A stretch of DNA of 64,000 nt from Balanoglossus misakiensis. Its lineage: Eukaryota; Hemichordata. The notes beneath the pieces were generated by a model. That model saw only the letters and a list, made by a program, of their open reading frames with translations. It was not told the DNA's origin and searched no databases. Both the position numbers and the translations under genes were made by a program. Location of the stretch: positions 10,850,001-10,914,000 of the forward strand of contig CM082596.2 of NCBI GenBank assembly GCA_040954595.2. The letters are read 5' to 3'. The stretch's first letter is position 1. Every line of letters starts with the position of its first letter. This document shows positions 50,801 through 63,312 of the stretch, one piece after another.

Positions 50801-53800
50801 TAAAACATGGCCCGTTATGTGACCATTCTTTTAATTCCATTTATGCTGTAAGAAATTAAATTATTTGCAATATTAATCTATCCCTTACAACATTCCGACA
50901 TAACTCTTTCCATATTTGTTTTCATTAAGTGACTGTTCCACTTAAATCTTGTAGAGAATTCGTTATTCCAAAACAAAGGCTTGAAACTATACATATCCTG
51001 TTACGTGACCTTTCTTTGAATTCCATTTATGGTGTAAGAAATTAAATTTTTTGCAAAATTAATCTATCCCTTACAACATTCCAGCATAACTCTTTCCATA
51101 TTTGTTTTCATTCTGTGACTGTTCTACTTAAATCTTGTAGAGTATTCGTTATTCCAAAACAAAGCCTTGAAACTATACATATCCTATTACGTGACGTTTG
51201 TTTGTATTCATTTTATGATGTAAGAAATTAAATTATTTGCAATATTAATCTATTCCTTACAACATTCCGGCATTACTCTTTCCATATTTGTTTTCATTCT
51301 GTGACTGTTCCACTTAAATCTTGTAGAGAATTCGTTATTCCAAAACAAAGCCTTGAAACTATAACATAAGTCTTTTTAGTAAAACATATCCTGTTATGTG
51401 ACCATTCTTTGAATTCATTTTATGATGTAAGAAATTAAATTATTTGCAATATTAATCTATCCCTTACAACATTCCAGCATAACTCTTTCCATATTTGTTT
51501 TCATTCTGTAACTGTTCAACTTAAATCTTGTAGAGAATTTGGTATTTCAACACAAATTCTTGAACCTATACATAATTCTTTTTAGTAAAACATATCCAGT
51601 TATGTGACCATTCTTTGAATTCCATTTATGATGTAAGTAATTAAATTTTATGCAATATTAATCTATCCCTTACAACATTTCAGCATAACTCTTTCCATAT
51701 TTGTTTTCATTCTGTGACTGTTCCACTTAAATCTTGTAGAGAATTCGTTACTCCAAAACAAAGGCTTGAAAATATACATATCCTGTTACGTGACCTTTCT
51801 TTGAATTCCATTTATGATGTAAGAAATTAAATTATTTGCAATATTAATCTATTCCTTACAACATTCCGGCATAACTCTTTCCATATTTGTTTTCATTCTG
51901 TGACTGTTCCACTTAAATCTTGTAGAGAATTCGTTATTCCAAAACAAAGCCTTGAAAGTATAACATAAGTCTTTTAGTAAAACATATCCTGTTATGTGAC
52001 CATTCTTTGAATTCATTTTATGATGTAAGAAATTAAATTATTTGCAATATTAATCTATCCCTTACAACATTCCAGCATAACTCTTTCCATATTTGTTTTC
52101 ATTCTGTGACTATTCCACTTAAATCTTGTAGAGAATTCGTTATTCCAAAACAAAGCCTTCAAACTATACATATTAACTCTTTTTAGTAAAACATGGCCCG
52201 TTATTTTACCATTCTTTGAATTTCATTTATGATGTGAGAAATTAAATTATTTGCAATATTAAACTATCCCTTACAACAATCCAGCATAACTATTTGAATA
52301 TTTGTGTTCATTCTGTAACTGTTCAACTTAAATCTTGGAGAGAATTCGTTATTCCAAAACAAAGCCTTGAAACTATACATAAGTCTTTTTAGTAAAACAT
52401 GGCCCGTTATATGACCATTCTTTGAATTCCATTTATGATGTAAGAAATTAAATTATTTGCAATATTAATCTATCCCTTACAACATTCCGACATAACTCTT
52501 TCCATATTTGTTTTCATTCTGTGACTGTTCCACTTAAATCTTGTAGAGAATTTGGTATTTCAACACAAATTCTTGAACCTATACATAAGTCTTTTTAGTA
52601 AAACATATCCAGTTATGTGAGCATTCTTTGAATTAATTCCATTTATGATGTAAGAAATTAAATTGTATGCAATATTATTCTATCCCTTACAACATTTCAG
52701 CATAACTCTTTCCATATTTGTTTTCATTCTGTGACTGTTCCACTTAAATCTTGTAGAGAATTCGTTACTCCAAAACAAAGGCTTGAAACTATACATATCC
52801 TGTTACGTGACCTTTCTTTGAATTCCATTTATGATGTAAGAAATTAAATTATTTGCAATATTAATCTATTCCTTACAACATTCCGGCATAACTCTTTCCA
52901 TATTTGTTTTCATTCTGTGACTGTTCCACTTAAATCTTGTAGAGAATTCGTTATTCCAAAACAAAGCCTTGAAACTATAACATAAGTCTTATAGTAAAAC
53001 ATATCCGGTTATGTGACCATTCTTTGAATTCATTTTATGATGTAAGAAATTAAGATATTTGCAATATTAATCTATCCCTTACAACATTCCAGCATAACTC
53101 TTTCCATATTTGTTTTCATTCTGTGACTATTCCACTTAAATCTTGTAGAGAATTCGTTATTCCAAAACAAAGCCTTCAAACTATACATATTAAGTCTTTT
53201 TAGTAAAACATGGCCCGTTATTTTACCATTCTTTGAATTTCATTTATGATGTGAGAAATTAAATTATTTGCAATATTAAACTATCCCTTACATTAATCCA
53301 GCATAACTATTTGAATATTTGTTTTCATTCTGTAACTGTTCAACTTAAATCTTGGAGAGAATTCGTTATTCCAAAACAAAGCCTTGAAACTATACATAAG
53401 TCTTTTTAGTAAAACATGGCCCGTTATGTGACCATTCTTTGAATTCCATTTATGATGTAAGAAATTAAATTATTTGCAATATTAATCTATCCTTTACAAC
53501 ATTCCGACATAACTCTTTCCATATTTGTTTTCATTCTGTGACTGTTCCACTTAAATCTTGTAGAGAATTTGGTATTTCAACACAAATTCTTGAACCTATA
53601 CATAAGTCTTTTTAGTAAAACATATCCAGTTATGTGACCATTCTTTGAATTCCATTTATGATGTAAGAAATTAAATTTTATGCAATATTATTCTATCCCT
53701 TACAACATTTCAGCATAACTCTTTCCATATTTGTTTTCATTCTGTGACTGTTCCACTTAAATCTTGTAGAGAATTCGTTACTCCAAAACAAAGGCTTGAA

Positions 53801-56800
53801 ACTATACATATCCTGTTACGTGACCTTTCTTTGAATTCCATTTATGATGTAAGAAATTAAATTATTTGCAATATTAATCTATTCCTTACAACATTCCGGC
53901 ATAACTCTTTCCATATTTGTTTTCATTCTGTGACTGTTCCACTTAAATCTTGTAGAGAATTCGTTATACCAAAACAAAGCCTTGAAACTATACATATCGT
54001 GTTACGTGACGTTTTGTTTGAATTCCATTTATGATGTAAGAAATTAAATTTTTTGCAATATTAATCTATCCCTCACAACATTCCGGCATAACTCTTTCCA
54101 TATTTGTTTTCATTCTGTAACTGTTCAACTTAAATCTTGGAGAGAATTCGTTATTCCAAAACAAAGCCTTGAAACTATACATAAGTCTTTTTAGTAAAAC
54201 ATGGCCCGTTATGTGACCATTCTTTGAATTCCATTTATGATGTAAGAAATTAAATTATTTGCAATATTAATCTATCCCTTACAACATTCCGACATAACTC
54301 TTTCCATATTTGTTTTCATTCTGTGACTGTTCCACTTAAATCTTGTAGAGAATTTGGTATTTCAACACAAATTCTTGAACCTGTACATAAGTCTTTTTAG
54401 TAAAACATATCCAGTTATGTGACCATTCTTTGAATTCCATTTATGATGTAAGAAATTAAATTTTATGCAATATTATTCTATCCCTTACAACATTTCAGCA
54501 TAACTCTTTCCATATTTGTTTTCATTCTGTGACTGTTCCACTTATATCTTGTAGAGAATTCGTTACTCCAAAACAAAGGCTTGAAACTATACATATCCTG
54601 TTACGTGACCTTTCTTTGAATTCCATTTATGATGTAAGAAATTAAATTATTTGCAATATTAATCTATTCCTTACAACATTCCGGCATAACTCTTTCCATA
54701 TTTGTTTTCATTCTGTGACTGTTCCACTTAAATCTTGTAGAGAATTCGTTATTCCAAAACAAAGCCTTGAAACTATAACATAAGTCTTTTTAGTAAAACA
54801 TATCCTGTTATGTGACCATTCTTTGAATTCCATTTATGATGTAAGAAATTAAATTATTTGCAATATTAATCTATCCCTTACAACATTCCGACATAACTCT
54901 TTCCATATTTGTTTTCATTCTGTGACTGTTCCACTTAAATCTTGTAGAGAATTCGTTATTCCAAAACAAAGCCTTCAAACTATACATATTAAGTCTTTTT
55001 AGTAAAACATGGCCCGTTATGTGACCATTCTTTGAATTCCATTTATGATGTAAGAAATTAAATTATTTGCAATATTAATCTATCCCTTACAACATTCCGA
55101 CATAACTCTTTCCATATTTGTTTTCATTCTGTGACTGTTCCACTTAAATCTTGTAGAGAATTTGGTATTTCAACACAAATTCTTGAACCTATACATAATT
55201 CTTTTTAGTAAAACATGGCCCGTTATTTTACCATTCTTTGAATTTCATTTATGATGTGAGAAATTAAATTATTTGCAATATTAAACTATCCCTTACATTA
55301 ATCCAGCATAACTATTTGAATATTTGTTTTCATTCTGTAACTGTTCAACTTAAATCTTGGAGAGAATTCGTTATTCCAAAACAAAGCCTTGAAATTATAC
55401 ATAAGTCTTTTTAGTAAAACATGGCCCGTTATGTGACCATTCTTTGAATTCCATTTATGATGTAAGAAATTAAATTATTTGCAATATTAATCTATCCTTT
55501 ACAACATTCCGACATAACTCTTTCCATATTTGTTTTCATTCTGTAACTGTTCAACTTAAATCTTGGAGAGAATTCGTTATTCCAAAACAAAGCCTTGAAA
55601 CTATACATAAGTCTTTTTAGTAAAACATGGCCCGTTATGTGACCATTCTTTGAATTCCATTTATGATGTAAGAAATTAAATTATTTGCAATATTAATCTA
55701 TCCCTTACAACATTCCGACATAACTCTTTCCATATTTGTTTTCATTCTGTGACTGTTCCACTTAAATCTTGTAGAGAATTTGGTATTTCAACACAAATTC
55801 TTGAACCTATACATAATTCTTTTTAGTAAAACATATCCAGTTATGTGACCATTCTTTGAATTCCATTTATGATGTAAGTAATTAAATTTTATGCAATATT
55901 AATCTATCCCTTACAACATTTCAGCATAACTCTTTCCATATTTGTTTTCATTCTGTGACTGTTCCACTTAAATCTTGTAGAGAATTCGTTACTCCAAAAC
56001 AAAGGCTTGAAACTATACATATCCTGTTACGTTACCTTTCTTTGAATTCCATTTATGATGTAAGAAATTAAATTATTTGCAATATTAATCTATTCCTTAC
56101 AACATTCCGGCATAACTCTTTCCATATTTGTTTTCATTCTGTGACTGTTCCACTTAAATCTTGTAGAGAATTCGTTATTCCAAAACAAAGCCTTGAAACT
56201 ATACATATCGTGTTACGTGACGTTTTGTTTGAATACCATTCATGATGTAAGAAATTACATTATTTGCAATATTAATCTATTCCTTACAACATTCCGGCAT
56301 AACTCTTTCCATATTTGTTTTCATTCTGTGACTGTTCCACTTAAATCTTGTAGAGAATTCGTTATTCCAAAACAAAGCCTTGAAACTATAACATAAGTCT
56401 TTTAGTAAAACATATCCTGTTATGTGACCATTCTTTGAATTCCATTTATGATGTAAGAAATTAAATTATTTGCAATATTAATCTATCCCTTACAACATTC
56501 CGACATAACTCTTTCCATATTTGTTTTCATTCTGTGACTGTTCTGCTTAAATCTTGTAGAGAATTTGGTATTTCAACACAAATTCTTGAACCTATACATA
56601 ATTCTTTTTAGTAAAACATATCCAGTTATGTGACCATTCTTTGAATTCCATTTATGATGTAAGTAATTAAATTTTATGCAATATTAATCTATCCCTTACA
56701 ACATTTCAGCATAACTCTTTCCATATTTGTTTTCATTCTGTGACTGTTCCACTTAAATCTTGTAGAGAATTCGTTACTCCAAAACAAAGGCTTGAAACTA

Positions 56801-58471
56801 TACATATCCCGTTACGTGACCTTTCTTTGAATTCCATTTATGATGTAAGAAATTAAATTATTTGCAATATTAATCTATTCCTTACAACATTCCGGCATAA
56901 CTCTTTCCATATTTGTTTTCATTCTGTGACTGTTCCACTTAAATCTTGTAGAGAATTCGTTATTCCAAAACAAAGCCTTGAAACTATAACATAAGTCTTT
57001 TAGTAAAACATATCCTGTTATGTGACCATTCTTTGAATTCCATTTATGATGTAAGAAATTAAATTATTTGCAATATTAATCTATCCCTTACAACATTCCG
57101 ACATAACTCTTTCCATATTTGTTTTCATTCTGTGACTGTTCCACTTAAATCTTGTAGAGAATTTGGTATTTCAACACAAATTCTTGAACCTATACATAAG
57201 TCTTTTTAGTAAAACATATCCAGTTATGTTACCATTCTTTGAATTCCATTTATGATGTAAGAAATTAAATTTTATGCAATATTATTCTATCCCTTACAAC
57301 ATTCCAGCATAACTCTTTCCATATTTGTTTTCATTCTGTTACTATTCCACTTAAATCTTGTAGAGAATTCGTTATTCCAAAACAAAGCCTTCAAACTATA
57401 CATATTAAGTCTTTTTAGTGAAGCATGGCCTGTTATGTGACCATTCTTTGAATTCTATTTATGATGTATGAAATTTATTTTTTTGCAATATTAATCTATC
57501 CCTTACAACATTCCAGCATAACTATTTCAATATTTGTTTCCATTCTGTAACTGTTCCACTTAAATCTTGGAGAGAATTCGGTATTTCAACACAAATTCTT
57601 GAACCTATACATAATTCTTTTTAGTAAAACATATCCAGTTATGTGACCATTCTTTGAATTCCATTTATGATGTAAGTAATTAAATTTTATGCAATATTAA
57701 TCTATCCCTTACAACATTTCAGCATAACTCTTTCCATATTTGTTTTCATTCTGTGACTGTTTCACTTAAATCTTGGAGAGAATTTGTTATTCCAAAACAA
57801 AGCCTTGAAAATATACATGACTTTTTTTGTATAACATATCCTGTTACGTGACCTTTCTTTGAATACCATTTATGATGTAAGAAATTACATTATTTGCAAT
57901 ATTAATCTATCCCTTACAACATTCCAGCATAACTCTTTCCATATTTGCTATCATTCTGTGACTGTTCCACTTAAATCTTGTAGTGAATTCAGTATTTCAA
58001 CACAAACCCTTGAAATTATACATAAGTCTTTTTAGTAAAACATATCCTGTTATGTGACCATTCTTTGAATTCCATTTATGATGTTAGAAATTAAATTATG
58101 TGCAATATTATTCTAACCTTTACAACATTCCGGCATAACTCTTTCCATATTTGTTTTCATTCTGTGACTGTTTCACTTAAATCTTGGAGAGAATTTGTTA
58201 TTCCAAAACAAAGCCTTGAAAATATACATGTCTTTTTTTGTATAACATATCCTGTTACGTGACCTTTCTTTGAATACCATTTATGATGTAAGAAATTACA
58301 TTATTTGCAATATTAATCTATCCCTTACAACATTCCAGCATAACTCTTTCCATATTTGTTTTCATTCTGTGTGACTGTTCCACTTAAATCTTGTAGAGAA
58401 TTCGTTATTCCAAAACAAAGCCTTGAAACTATACATATCCTGTTACGTGACCTTTCTTTGAATACCATTTA

Positions 58472-59627
58472 GGGACCGTTCAGTTTTTACGGCAGGGGGG
58501 GGGGGTGGCAAGTTTGAGTCATCGGTTCTCAAAATCAGGCCAACCCCCCCCCCCTTCACCCAGGACCAAAAAATGATGACCCCCCCTTTGACAGACCCAA
58601 AAATATGATGAACCCCCCCCCCCACGCCCAAAATATTCGCCGTTCTGATCCTATGTACACTGTATGCAATAAAGGGAATGAGGCTCCTCACACCTCAATT
58701 ATATATTTCTTAAAGTATTATTGAAGTATATAATAGTATATCGTTGCAATAAAGAAATCTATGAACAAAAGAAAATGACAAGTCAATACAATAGTTGCTA
58801 GAATCGGTAAAACAAGAAAAGTGGTGGGGGTGGGCGTAAGAAAATTTTGTAAAATACGGTGCTCAAAGTTGCAATTTAATGAACTCAAAAGCAAATTAAC
58901 TCAATGTTAGGGAGGACAAATTTTAATTTTGCCACTCCACTCAAAGTAAGCATCGAGGTGGGGTGGCAAGAAGTCTTCCCTGGTACACTAGACAAACCAG
59001 TGAATAAATGCAATGTGGCCTTGAATGGAGGGGTGGGTGTGGGAGGGGGTGTCCCCCTCCCACATAAGAAAATTTTGTAAAATATGTAGCGCAAAGTTGC
59101 ATTTTAATGAACTCAAAAGCAAATTATCTCAATGTTTGGGAGGATTTTACTTTTTGCCACTCCACTCAAAGTTAGAAGATTTGGCGTCATCTTGTCATGA
59201 CATCATTTATAAAACTTCTAGTATATAGAAGATGCAGCGCGAAACTATCAGTTATGCAAAATGGTTTAAACAATTATTCTCCTTTATGTATTCACTTTGT
59301 TAAATATTATCATCGGTGATGTTGGGGTGGCAAGCACTCTGCCCTGGTACACTAGACAAACCAGCAAAAAATGAAATGTGGCGGAGAATGAAGGGGGTGG
59401 GTGTCCCCCTCCCACATTAGAAAATTTTGTAAAATAAAGGGTGCGAAACTGCAATTTTGTGGACTCAAAAGCAAAAGTTCGGTGGCAAAAGTATGTGACC
59501 CCCCCTAAACGTTTAAAAAATCCAGATGACCCCCCCTTGTGGACTTCAAAATTTAAGTGACCCCCCCCCCCCTTGGATTTTGCCGCCCCCTCCTCCCCCC
59601 CCCCGGCCGTAAAAACTGAACGGTCCG
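58472..59627. mobile_element. G-tract TIR element, Harbinger-like candidate, non-autonomous
   Basis: The termini are inverted: GGACCGTTCAGTTTTTACGGC at the left has its exact complement at 59606-59626. In both TIRs this is followed inward by a run of ten or more G (or C). TTA lies outside both ends (58469-58471 and 59628-59630), and 3-bp TWA duplications are typical of PIF/Harbinger. The interior holds three imperfect direct copies of a segment with AAAATTTTGTAAAATA and CTGGTACACTAGACAAACCAG. No transposase frame is present. The left flank is satellite and the right flank is not, so the matching TTA may be chance. Family assignment is inference. Confidence 0.65.
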
Positions 59628-59888
59628 TTAGCTGGTGTCATCTGACAGATGCATCCTCACTCACACAATCTAGGTACGTCAACACACAAAAATATAAATA
59701 TGTTTTACCAATGGCACTCCACTCCACTCCACTCCAGGTAAGAGGTTAGAGGGCAGGAGACCATTTGCCTGACATCATATGGCTACCTGGGTTTAACTAT
59801 AACATTGTCAGAGACGTGCCGCTGGAGGACAATACCGAAGCATACGATGTACTAGGACATGAATCCCAGTATTTTGTGAATAACAGTA
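59628..59888. other. Single-copy spacer with a short CCACT repeat
   Basis: No gene is recognisable. It holds a small run of about four ACTCC units at 59717-59736. Nothing here resembles the satellite, so the array does not resume right of the G-tract element. Confidence 0.5.
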
Positions 59889-60427
59889 GAGAGGTTTAGT
59901 TACACGTAAATACGTTCGATCAGCACGTGTAGCGTCGTTGTCATGTGATAAAGATACATTGCGTATGTGTAGAGCAGACGTTCGGTACGGCAAGCGACGC
60001 TTCTACGCGTAATCATGATTTTTCGATATTCTCTCTCTAATTTGAGGGATTGATCTCTGAAAGTGCAATTGTGATGTAGCCAGCATCCATGTAATCTGAA
60101 AGATTTCTGCCATATGTGCTAAAACCGGCAGTATTTGGCATTTTAAAAACATGAACACAAAATTTATTCCCATGATAAGTTTTCAGTGGACGCCTCGATT
60201 AAGACATCGGAAAACTTTACTAAAGTATATTTCCACTGCAGTCAAGAAACCTATTGCAAGGGTGGTGATCTTAGAGAATATTCATAACACACAAAATTTT
60301 AAGTGAAAAAAATTTGAATTTTCTATTAATACTCAAAACGGACAACTAAACTGCAAAACACCTATGCGAATGCCACTGCTGCCATCAGACGTACGCATAT
60401 TTACGTGTAAGTGTAACTAAACCTCTC
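59889..60427. mobile_element. 539-bp TA-flanked TIR element
   Basis: The ends are inverted copies: GAGAGGTTTAGTTACAC at 59889 and its complement ending at 60427. After a 5-bp offset the inversion continues with CGTAAATA-like sequence. TA flanks both sides (59887-59888 and 60428-60429), as expected for Tc1/mariner-type insertion, though a 2-bp duplication is weak support in AT-rich DNA. No transposase frame is present; the minus-strand frame at 59808-59993 crosses the boundary and has no domain. It is probably a non-autonomous element. Confidence 0.65.
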
Positions 60428-60649
60428 TATTGGCAAATAAGCTGAAATTGTTCTAGTGGCCAATATTTATTCAAAGGAAAGAACATTTCTAAGTTCACAA
60501 ATGAGCACAAAGGACTGTGAACGAGACTGCAGACAGTCCCAATGAAGACATGACTTAGTCCCAATTTGCAAGCTGAGATGCAACTGACTTCTGCATGGGT
60601 AACTTAGCTCTGGGGATGTCCTGTGTGATTTCAAGCAATTGATGACGAA

Positions 60650-60830
60650 ATTTAACACAGTTTTATATGGCAAGCCAAGTGTTGCAAAATTCAATAAAAC
60701 CATTTGTGTGTCCATGAAAACCATGTTTGTGTTCATAAAAAAGCATTTTTGTGTTCATAAAAAAACATGTTTGGGTCAAAAACGAATAGTACATTTTTGT
60801 GTTCATGAACACCATTTGTCACAAGATGGC
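60650..60830 (+). repeat. Dispersed repeat, copy 1 (inverted relative to copy 2)
   Basis: The stretch with TATATGGCAAGCCAAGTGTTGC, AATAAAACCATTTGTG and repeated TGTGTTCAT motifs is the reverse complement, with changes, of 62240-62345. A short internal unit around ATGTTTGTGTTCAT occurs several times in a row. The piece CAAGATGGCGCACTGCAAT next to it also has a counterpart (AGAGCGCCATCT) beside copy 2. Family is unknown and there is no coding potential. Confidence 0.6.
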
Positions 60831-61415
60831 GCACTGCAATGCCCTTTGCCTATAATGCATAGTGGTGGCGGGGCCCCTTTAGGAAGGGGTCACATGGACC
60901 CCAACATCCTGAGGACTGTGTCTGTATCATAAAGAAAACATGGCTTATGATTTGAAATGTTACCAATCCTTTCTTAAAGTTAACCATATATATTCTGTGT
61001 CCACTCATTGGATAAACAAAATTTGAGATTGACTTCAAGGGGATACCAGTTAGATCACACTTCCAAGCAATGGGTATAGGGCTTTGTTGTATCAGTGACA
61101 TGGCTAGGCGTTGGCAAAGTGGACAATATAAGGGTACATATTACTAAGAATGCTGAGTAATTACAGAGGTACACTTACATAAAATGTAGCAAAAACATGA
61201 AAACTGTAATTATAAATAACCCTCTGTACAGTAGCATGGTCTGAATTTTATCTATTATTAATACATGTACATATTTAGCCCCATAGCCCCATGCAATGAT
61301 GGGGATAGGGGACTTTTGGAGAGAAAAATGCTGGCAGATGGTATAGAGGAAAACAATTTCTGCAATATTAATGACTTGAGAAAAATATGTTCAAACACAG
61401 ATTGTAAAACAAAAG
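60831..61415. other. Unassigned spacer
   Basis: I see no gene or repeat here beyond possible low-similarity edges of the flanking repeats. The short frames at 60850-61101 and 61265-61474 have no domain. Confidence 0.4.
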
Positions 61416-61784
61416 AAGTGAAGGAGTGGGTGTGGGAAGGGGTGTACAATACGGAGCTCAAAGTTGTATTTTAAGGAACTCAAAAACAAATCAACTCAAT
61501 GTTACAATCCGTGGGGGTGCGGTGGCAAGTACTCTGCCCTGGTACGCTAGATAACCCAGCTAATAAATGAAATGTGGTGGAGAATGAAGGAGGAGGGTAT
61601 AGAAAAATCTGTAAAATAAAGGGCTCGAAACTGCATTTTTGTGGACTCAAAACCAAAGGGGGCAAAAGCATGTGACCCCCAAACGTTTAAAAAAACATGA
61701 GCCCCCACCCTATTGGATGTCAAAATTTATGTGACCCCGCTAGGATTTTGCTGACCCCCCCCCCCCTAAAGACTATACGGTCCC
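61416..61784. mobile_element. Partial second copy of the G-tract TIR element
   Basis: This stretch follows the right half of the 58472-59627 element in order: GGAGTGGGTGTGGGA, CTCAAAGTTG, CTCTGCCCTGGTAC, GTGGAGAATGAAG, AAACTGCATTTTTGTGGACT and AAACGTTTAAAAAA. A C-run and a terminal GACTATACGGTCCC follow. The end is related to but different from the first element's TIR, so it is another subfamily. TAA follows at 61785-61787, fitting a TWA target. The left TIR was not found; the copy looks 5' truncated or too diverged to recognise. Confidence 0.65.
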
Positions 61785-61787
61785 TAA

Positions 61788-62160
61788 GCACAGGCTCTGC
61801 TGTAGTCAGAGATGCATGTGGCCATAAGCACAGGCTTGTATAAATAATATATCAATTGCACCAGGAAATTGGCTTAGTAGAGTGGTTTGGCACAGTAACC
61901 CACCTTGCTGCACTTATGTAGCCCAACAACTCCCCTTGACAACAATTTCTATAAACCAGCATTTTTACTCTAGCCACTATAAACGATCCTGAATGTTTAC
62001 TCAAATGCCTTATCCAATTTCGGACAACTCTCAGTTTTGGCTACAAAACAAATGTTTCCTGCTTAAAGACGAATGCAATTGATCAACCTCTAAATAAAAT
62101 GTGTGACATTTTTCAACAATAAAACGTATCTGAATCCAAAGGCAAATCCCACTCAGCATC
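61788..62160. other. Unassigned spacer
   Basis: The octamer-like phrase CATAAGCACAGGCT occurs twice near 61785-61835. Otherwise nothing recognisable is present. The minus-strand frame at 62031-62372 reads through the dispersed repeat and has no domain. Confidence 0.4.
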
Positions 62161-62163
62161 GTC

Positions 62164-62345
62164 TGCTTGAAATATTGCAGAGCGCCAGCTAGAGTCAAAA
62201 AGGTGTATGCTTGAAATATTGCAGAGCGCCATCTAGTGTTGAAAAAGTGTATCAACATAAACATGGTTTTATTGAACACAAACATGGTCTTCATGAACAC
62301 AAAAATGGTTTTATTGAAATTTGCAACACTTGGCTTGCCATAGTT
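62164..62345 (-). repeat. Dispersed repeat, copy 2, with a 44-bp tandem duplication
   Basis: TGCTTGAAATATTGCAGAGC starts at 62164 and again at 62208, a 44-bp tandem duplication with a few differences. To its right, 62240-62345 is an inverted relative of 60650-60760 (CAACACTTGGCTTGCCATA, AATGGTTTTATTGAA, GAACACAAACATGG). The two copies lie about 1.5 kb apart in opposite orientation. Confidence 0.6.
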
Positions 62346-62534
62346 TTGCTGAGGTAACCATTTAGGTTTCATGACTAAGATTGTTTAACAATCCATAAAC
62401 TACAAATTTTATCCAATGAATGAATTTCCTTAGAATTTCACAGCTGTGCGAGATCTTGCAGTTATACAAAAATGTGTATTTTTCTGATGGCAATGCATTT
62501 GCAACAACGGCCTCTAAACTTTATGGATTGTCTC

Positions 62535-63140
62535 TCTTCTACGAATCATCAATTTGGTTTTTAACCAGAACATTGTACTGATTTAGCCATTTTTGTATTG
62601 AAGGAAATTCTGAGTTATTATAAACATCATAACACGCATGTTTTTGTTACTTTTATGAACGTCTCAAAGTGTTAGACTTTTCAAGATTTTGTTGTTAAAT
62701 GGAACGGATCTATACTGCACCATTCTAGTCTAAAAAAGATGTTAAACAGGGCGGAATTTCATCTCCAATTTTTTTCACAGTGTACTTAGATGATTTCAGT
62801 AGGAATTTATCAAAACTTCAGTTCAGATGTCTTCTTGGCGATTACAGGTTGAAACATTTCGATATAGTTATTTTCTCTACTGGAGCCTACGGTCACCAAA
62901 TGTTAGTTAATTGCTGTGGTCGTTAAGGCAGTATAAATGCGATACTTTTCAATGAGAAAAAGACGGTGTTTATGCTAATTCAACCCAGTGTTAGGTAACT
63001 TAAAACAGTTCCAATTTATTTAAATGGTAGACTACTGAGTTATGTTAATGTTTACAAATATCTTGGTCATTTAATATCTTGAAACCTTAAAGATAATGAG
63101 GATATTCAAGCTCAGAGTTGTTTTTTATACTTTAGGGGGG
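62535..63140 (+). pseudogene. LINE reverse-transcriptase remnant, part 1
   Basis: Translated in shifting frames, this stretch gives the landmarks of a non-LTR retrotransposon RT in the correct order. They are HQFGF with a stop after it, then TDLAIFVLKEILSYY, FVTFMNVSK (motif A region, aspartate changed), and VKQGGISSPIFFTVYLDDF (62741-62797, the QG..SP motif). A degraded active-site region with IVIFS follows, then ILFNEKKTVFM and YLNGRLLSYVNVYKYLGH (about 63018-63072). It contains several stops and at least one frameshift, and the YADD-type box is not intact. No long frame spans it. The clade (CR1/jockey-like) is not resolved. The remnant continues after two small insertions, at 63483. Confidence 0.75.
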
Positions 63141-63199
63141 AAACGCTATCCTTTGTGATTATAAATTTGCATCTTTATCGGTCAAATGTCATATATTTA

Positions 63200-63312
63200 A
63201 GCAATAAAACACCCCCAGCCATGGTATACCACGAGATTTTGACCAGTTCACGACATGGAGTTGAACTGGTCAAAATCGAGTGGTATACCATGGCTGGGGG
63301 TGTTTTATTGCT
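63200..63312. repeat. Near-perfect foldback hairpin, 51-bp arms
   Basis: The left arm begins AGCAATAAAACACCCCCAGC at 63200 and the right arm ends with its complement at 63312. Over about 51 bp the arms differ at only two adjacent bases (GA versus TC in CCAC..GATTTT), with a loop of about 11 bases (CGACATGGAGT). Such a hairpin is probably a foldback or MITE insertion. It lies in the gap between the two halves of the LINE remnant. The open frame at 63155-63475 is a by-product. Confidence 0.85.

Larger units (their letters stand above)
28415..58471. repeat. Satellite array, block 3
   Basis: The monomer split by element 2 resumes here and the array runs on for about 30 kb, an estimated 149 monomers, all in the same orientation and phase as blocks 1 and 2. 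GAATTC occurs up to twice per monomer. The last kilobase (57.4-58.47 kb) is more diverged, with variants such as ATACATGTCTTTTTTTGTATAAC repeated about 407 bp apart, as is common at array edges. The array stops inside CCATTTA, directly at the terminal inverted repeat of the next element. Confidence 0.97.

Noticed and set aside
5211-58471. CRISPR-like array of repeats and spacers
   Set aside because: The whole 186-210 bp unit repeats, without unique spacers, and the context is eukaryotic transposons.
58443-59228. Proline- and glycine-rich open frames in the G-tract element
   Set aside because: They arise from the C and G runs and cross the TIR boundary.
59710-59745. CCACTCC run followed by AGGTAAG as a splice donor of a host gene
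   Set aside because: A short microsatellite next to a chance GTAAG; no exon-like frame joins it.
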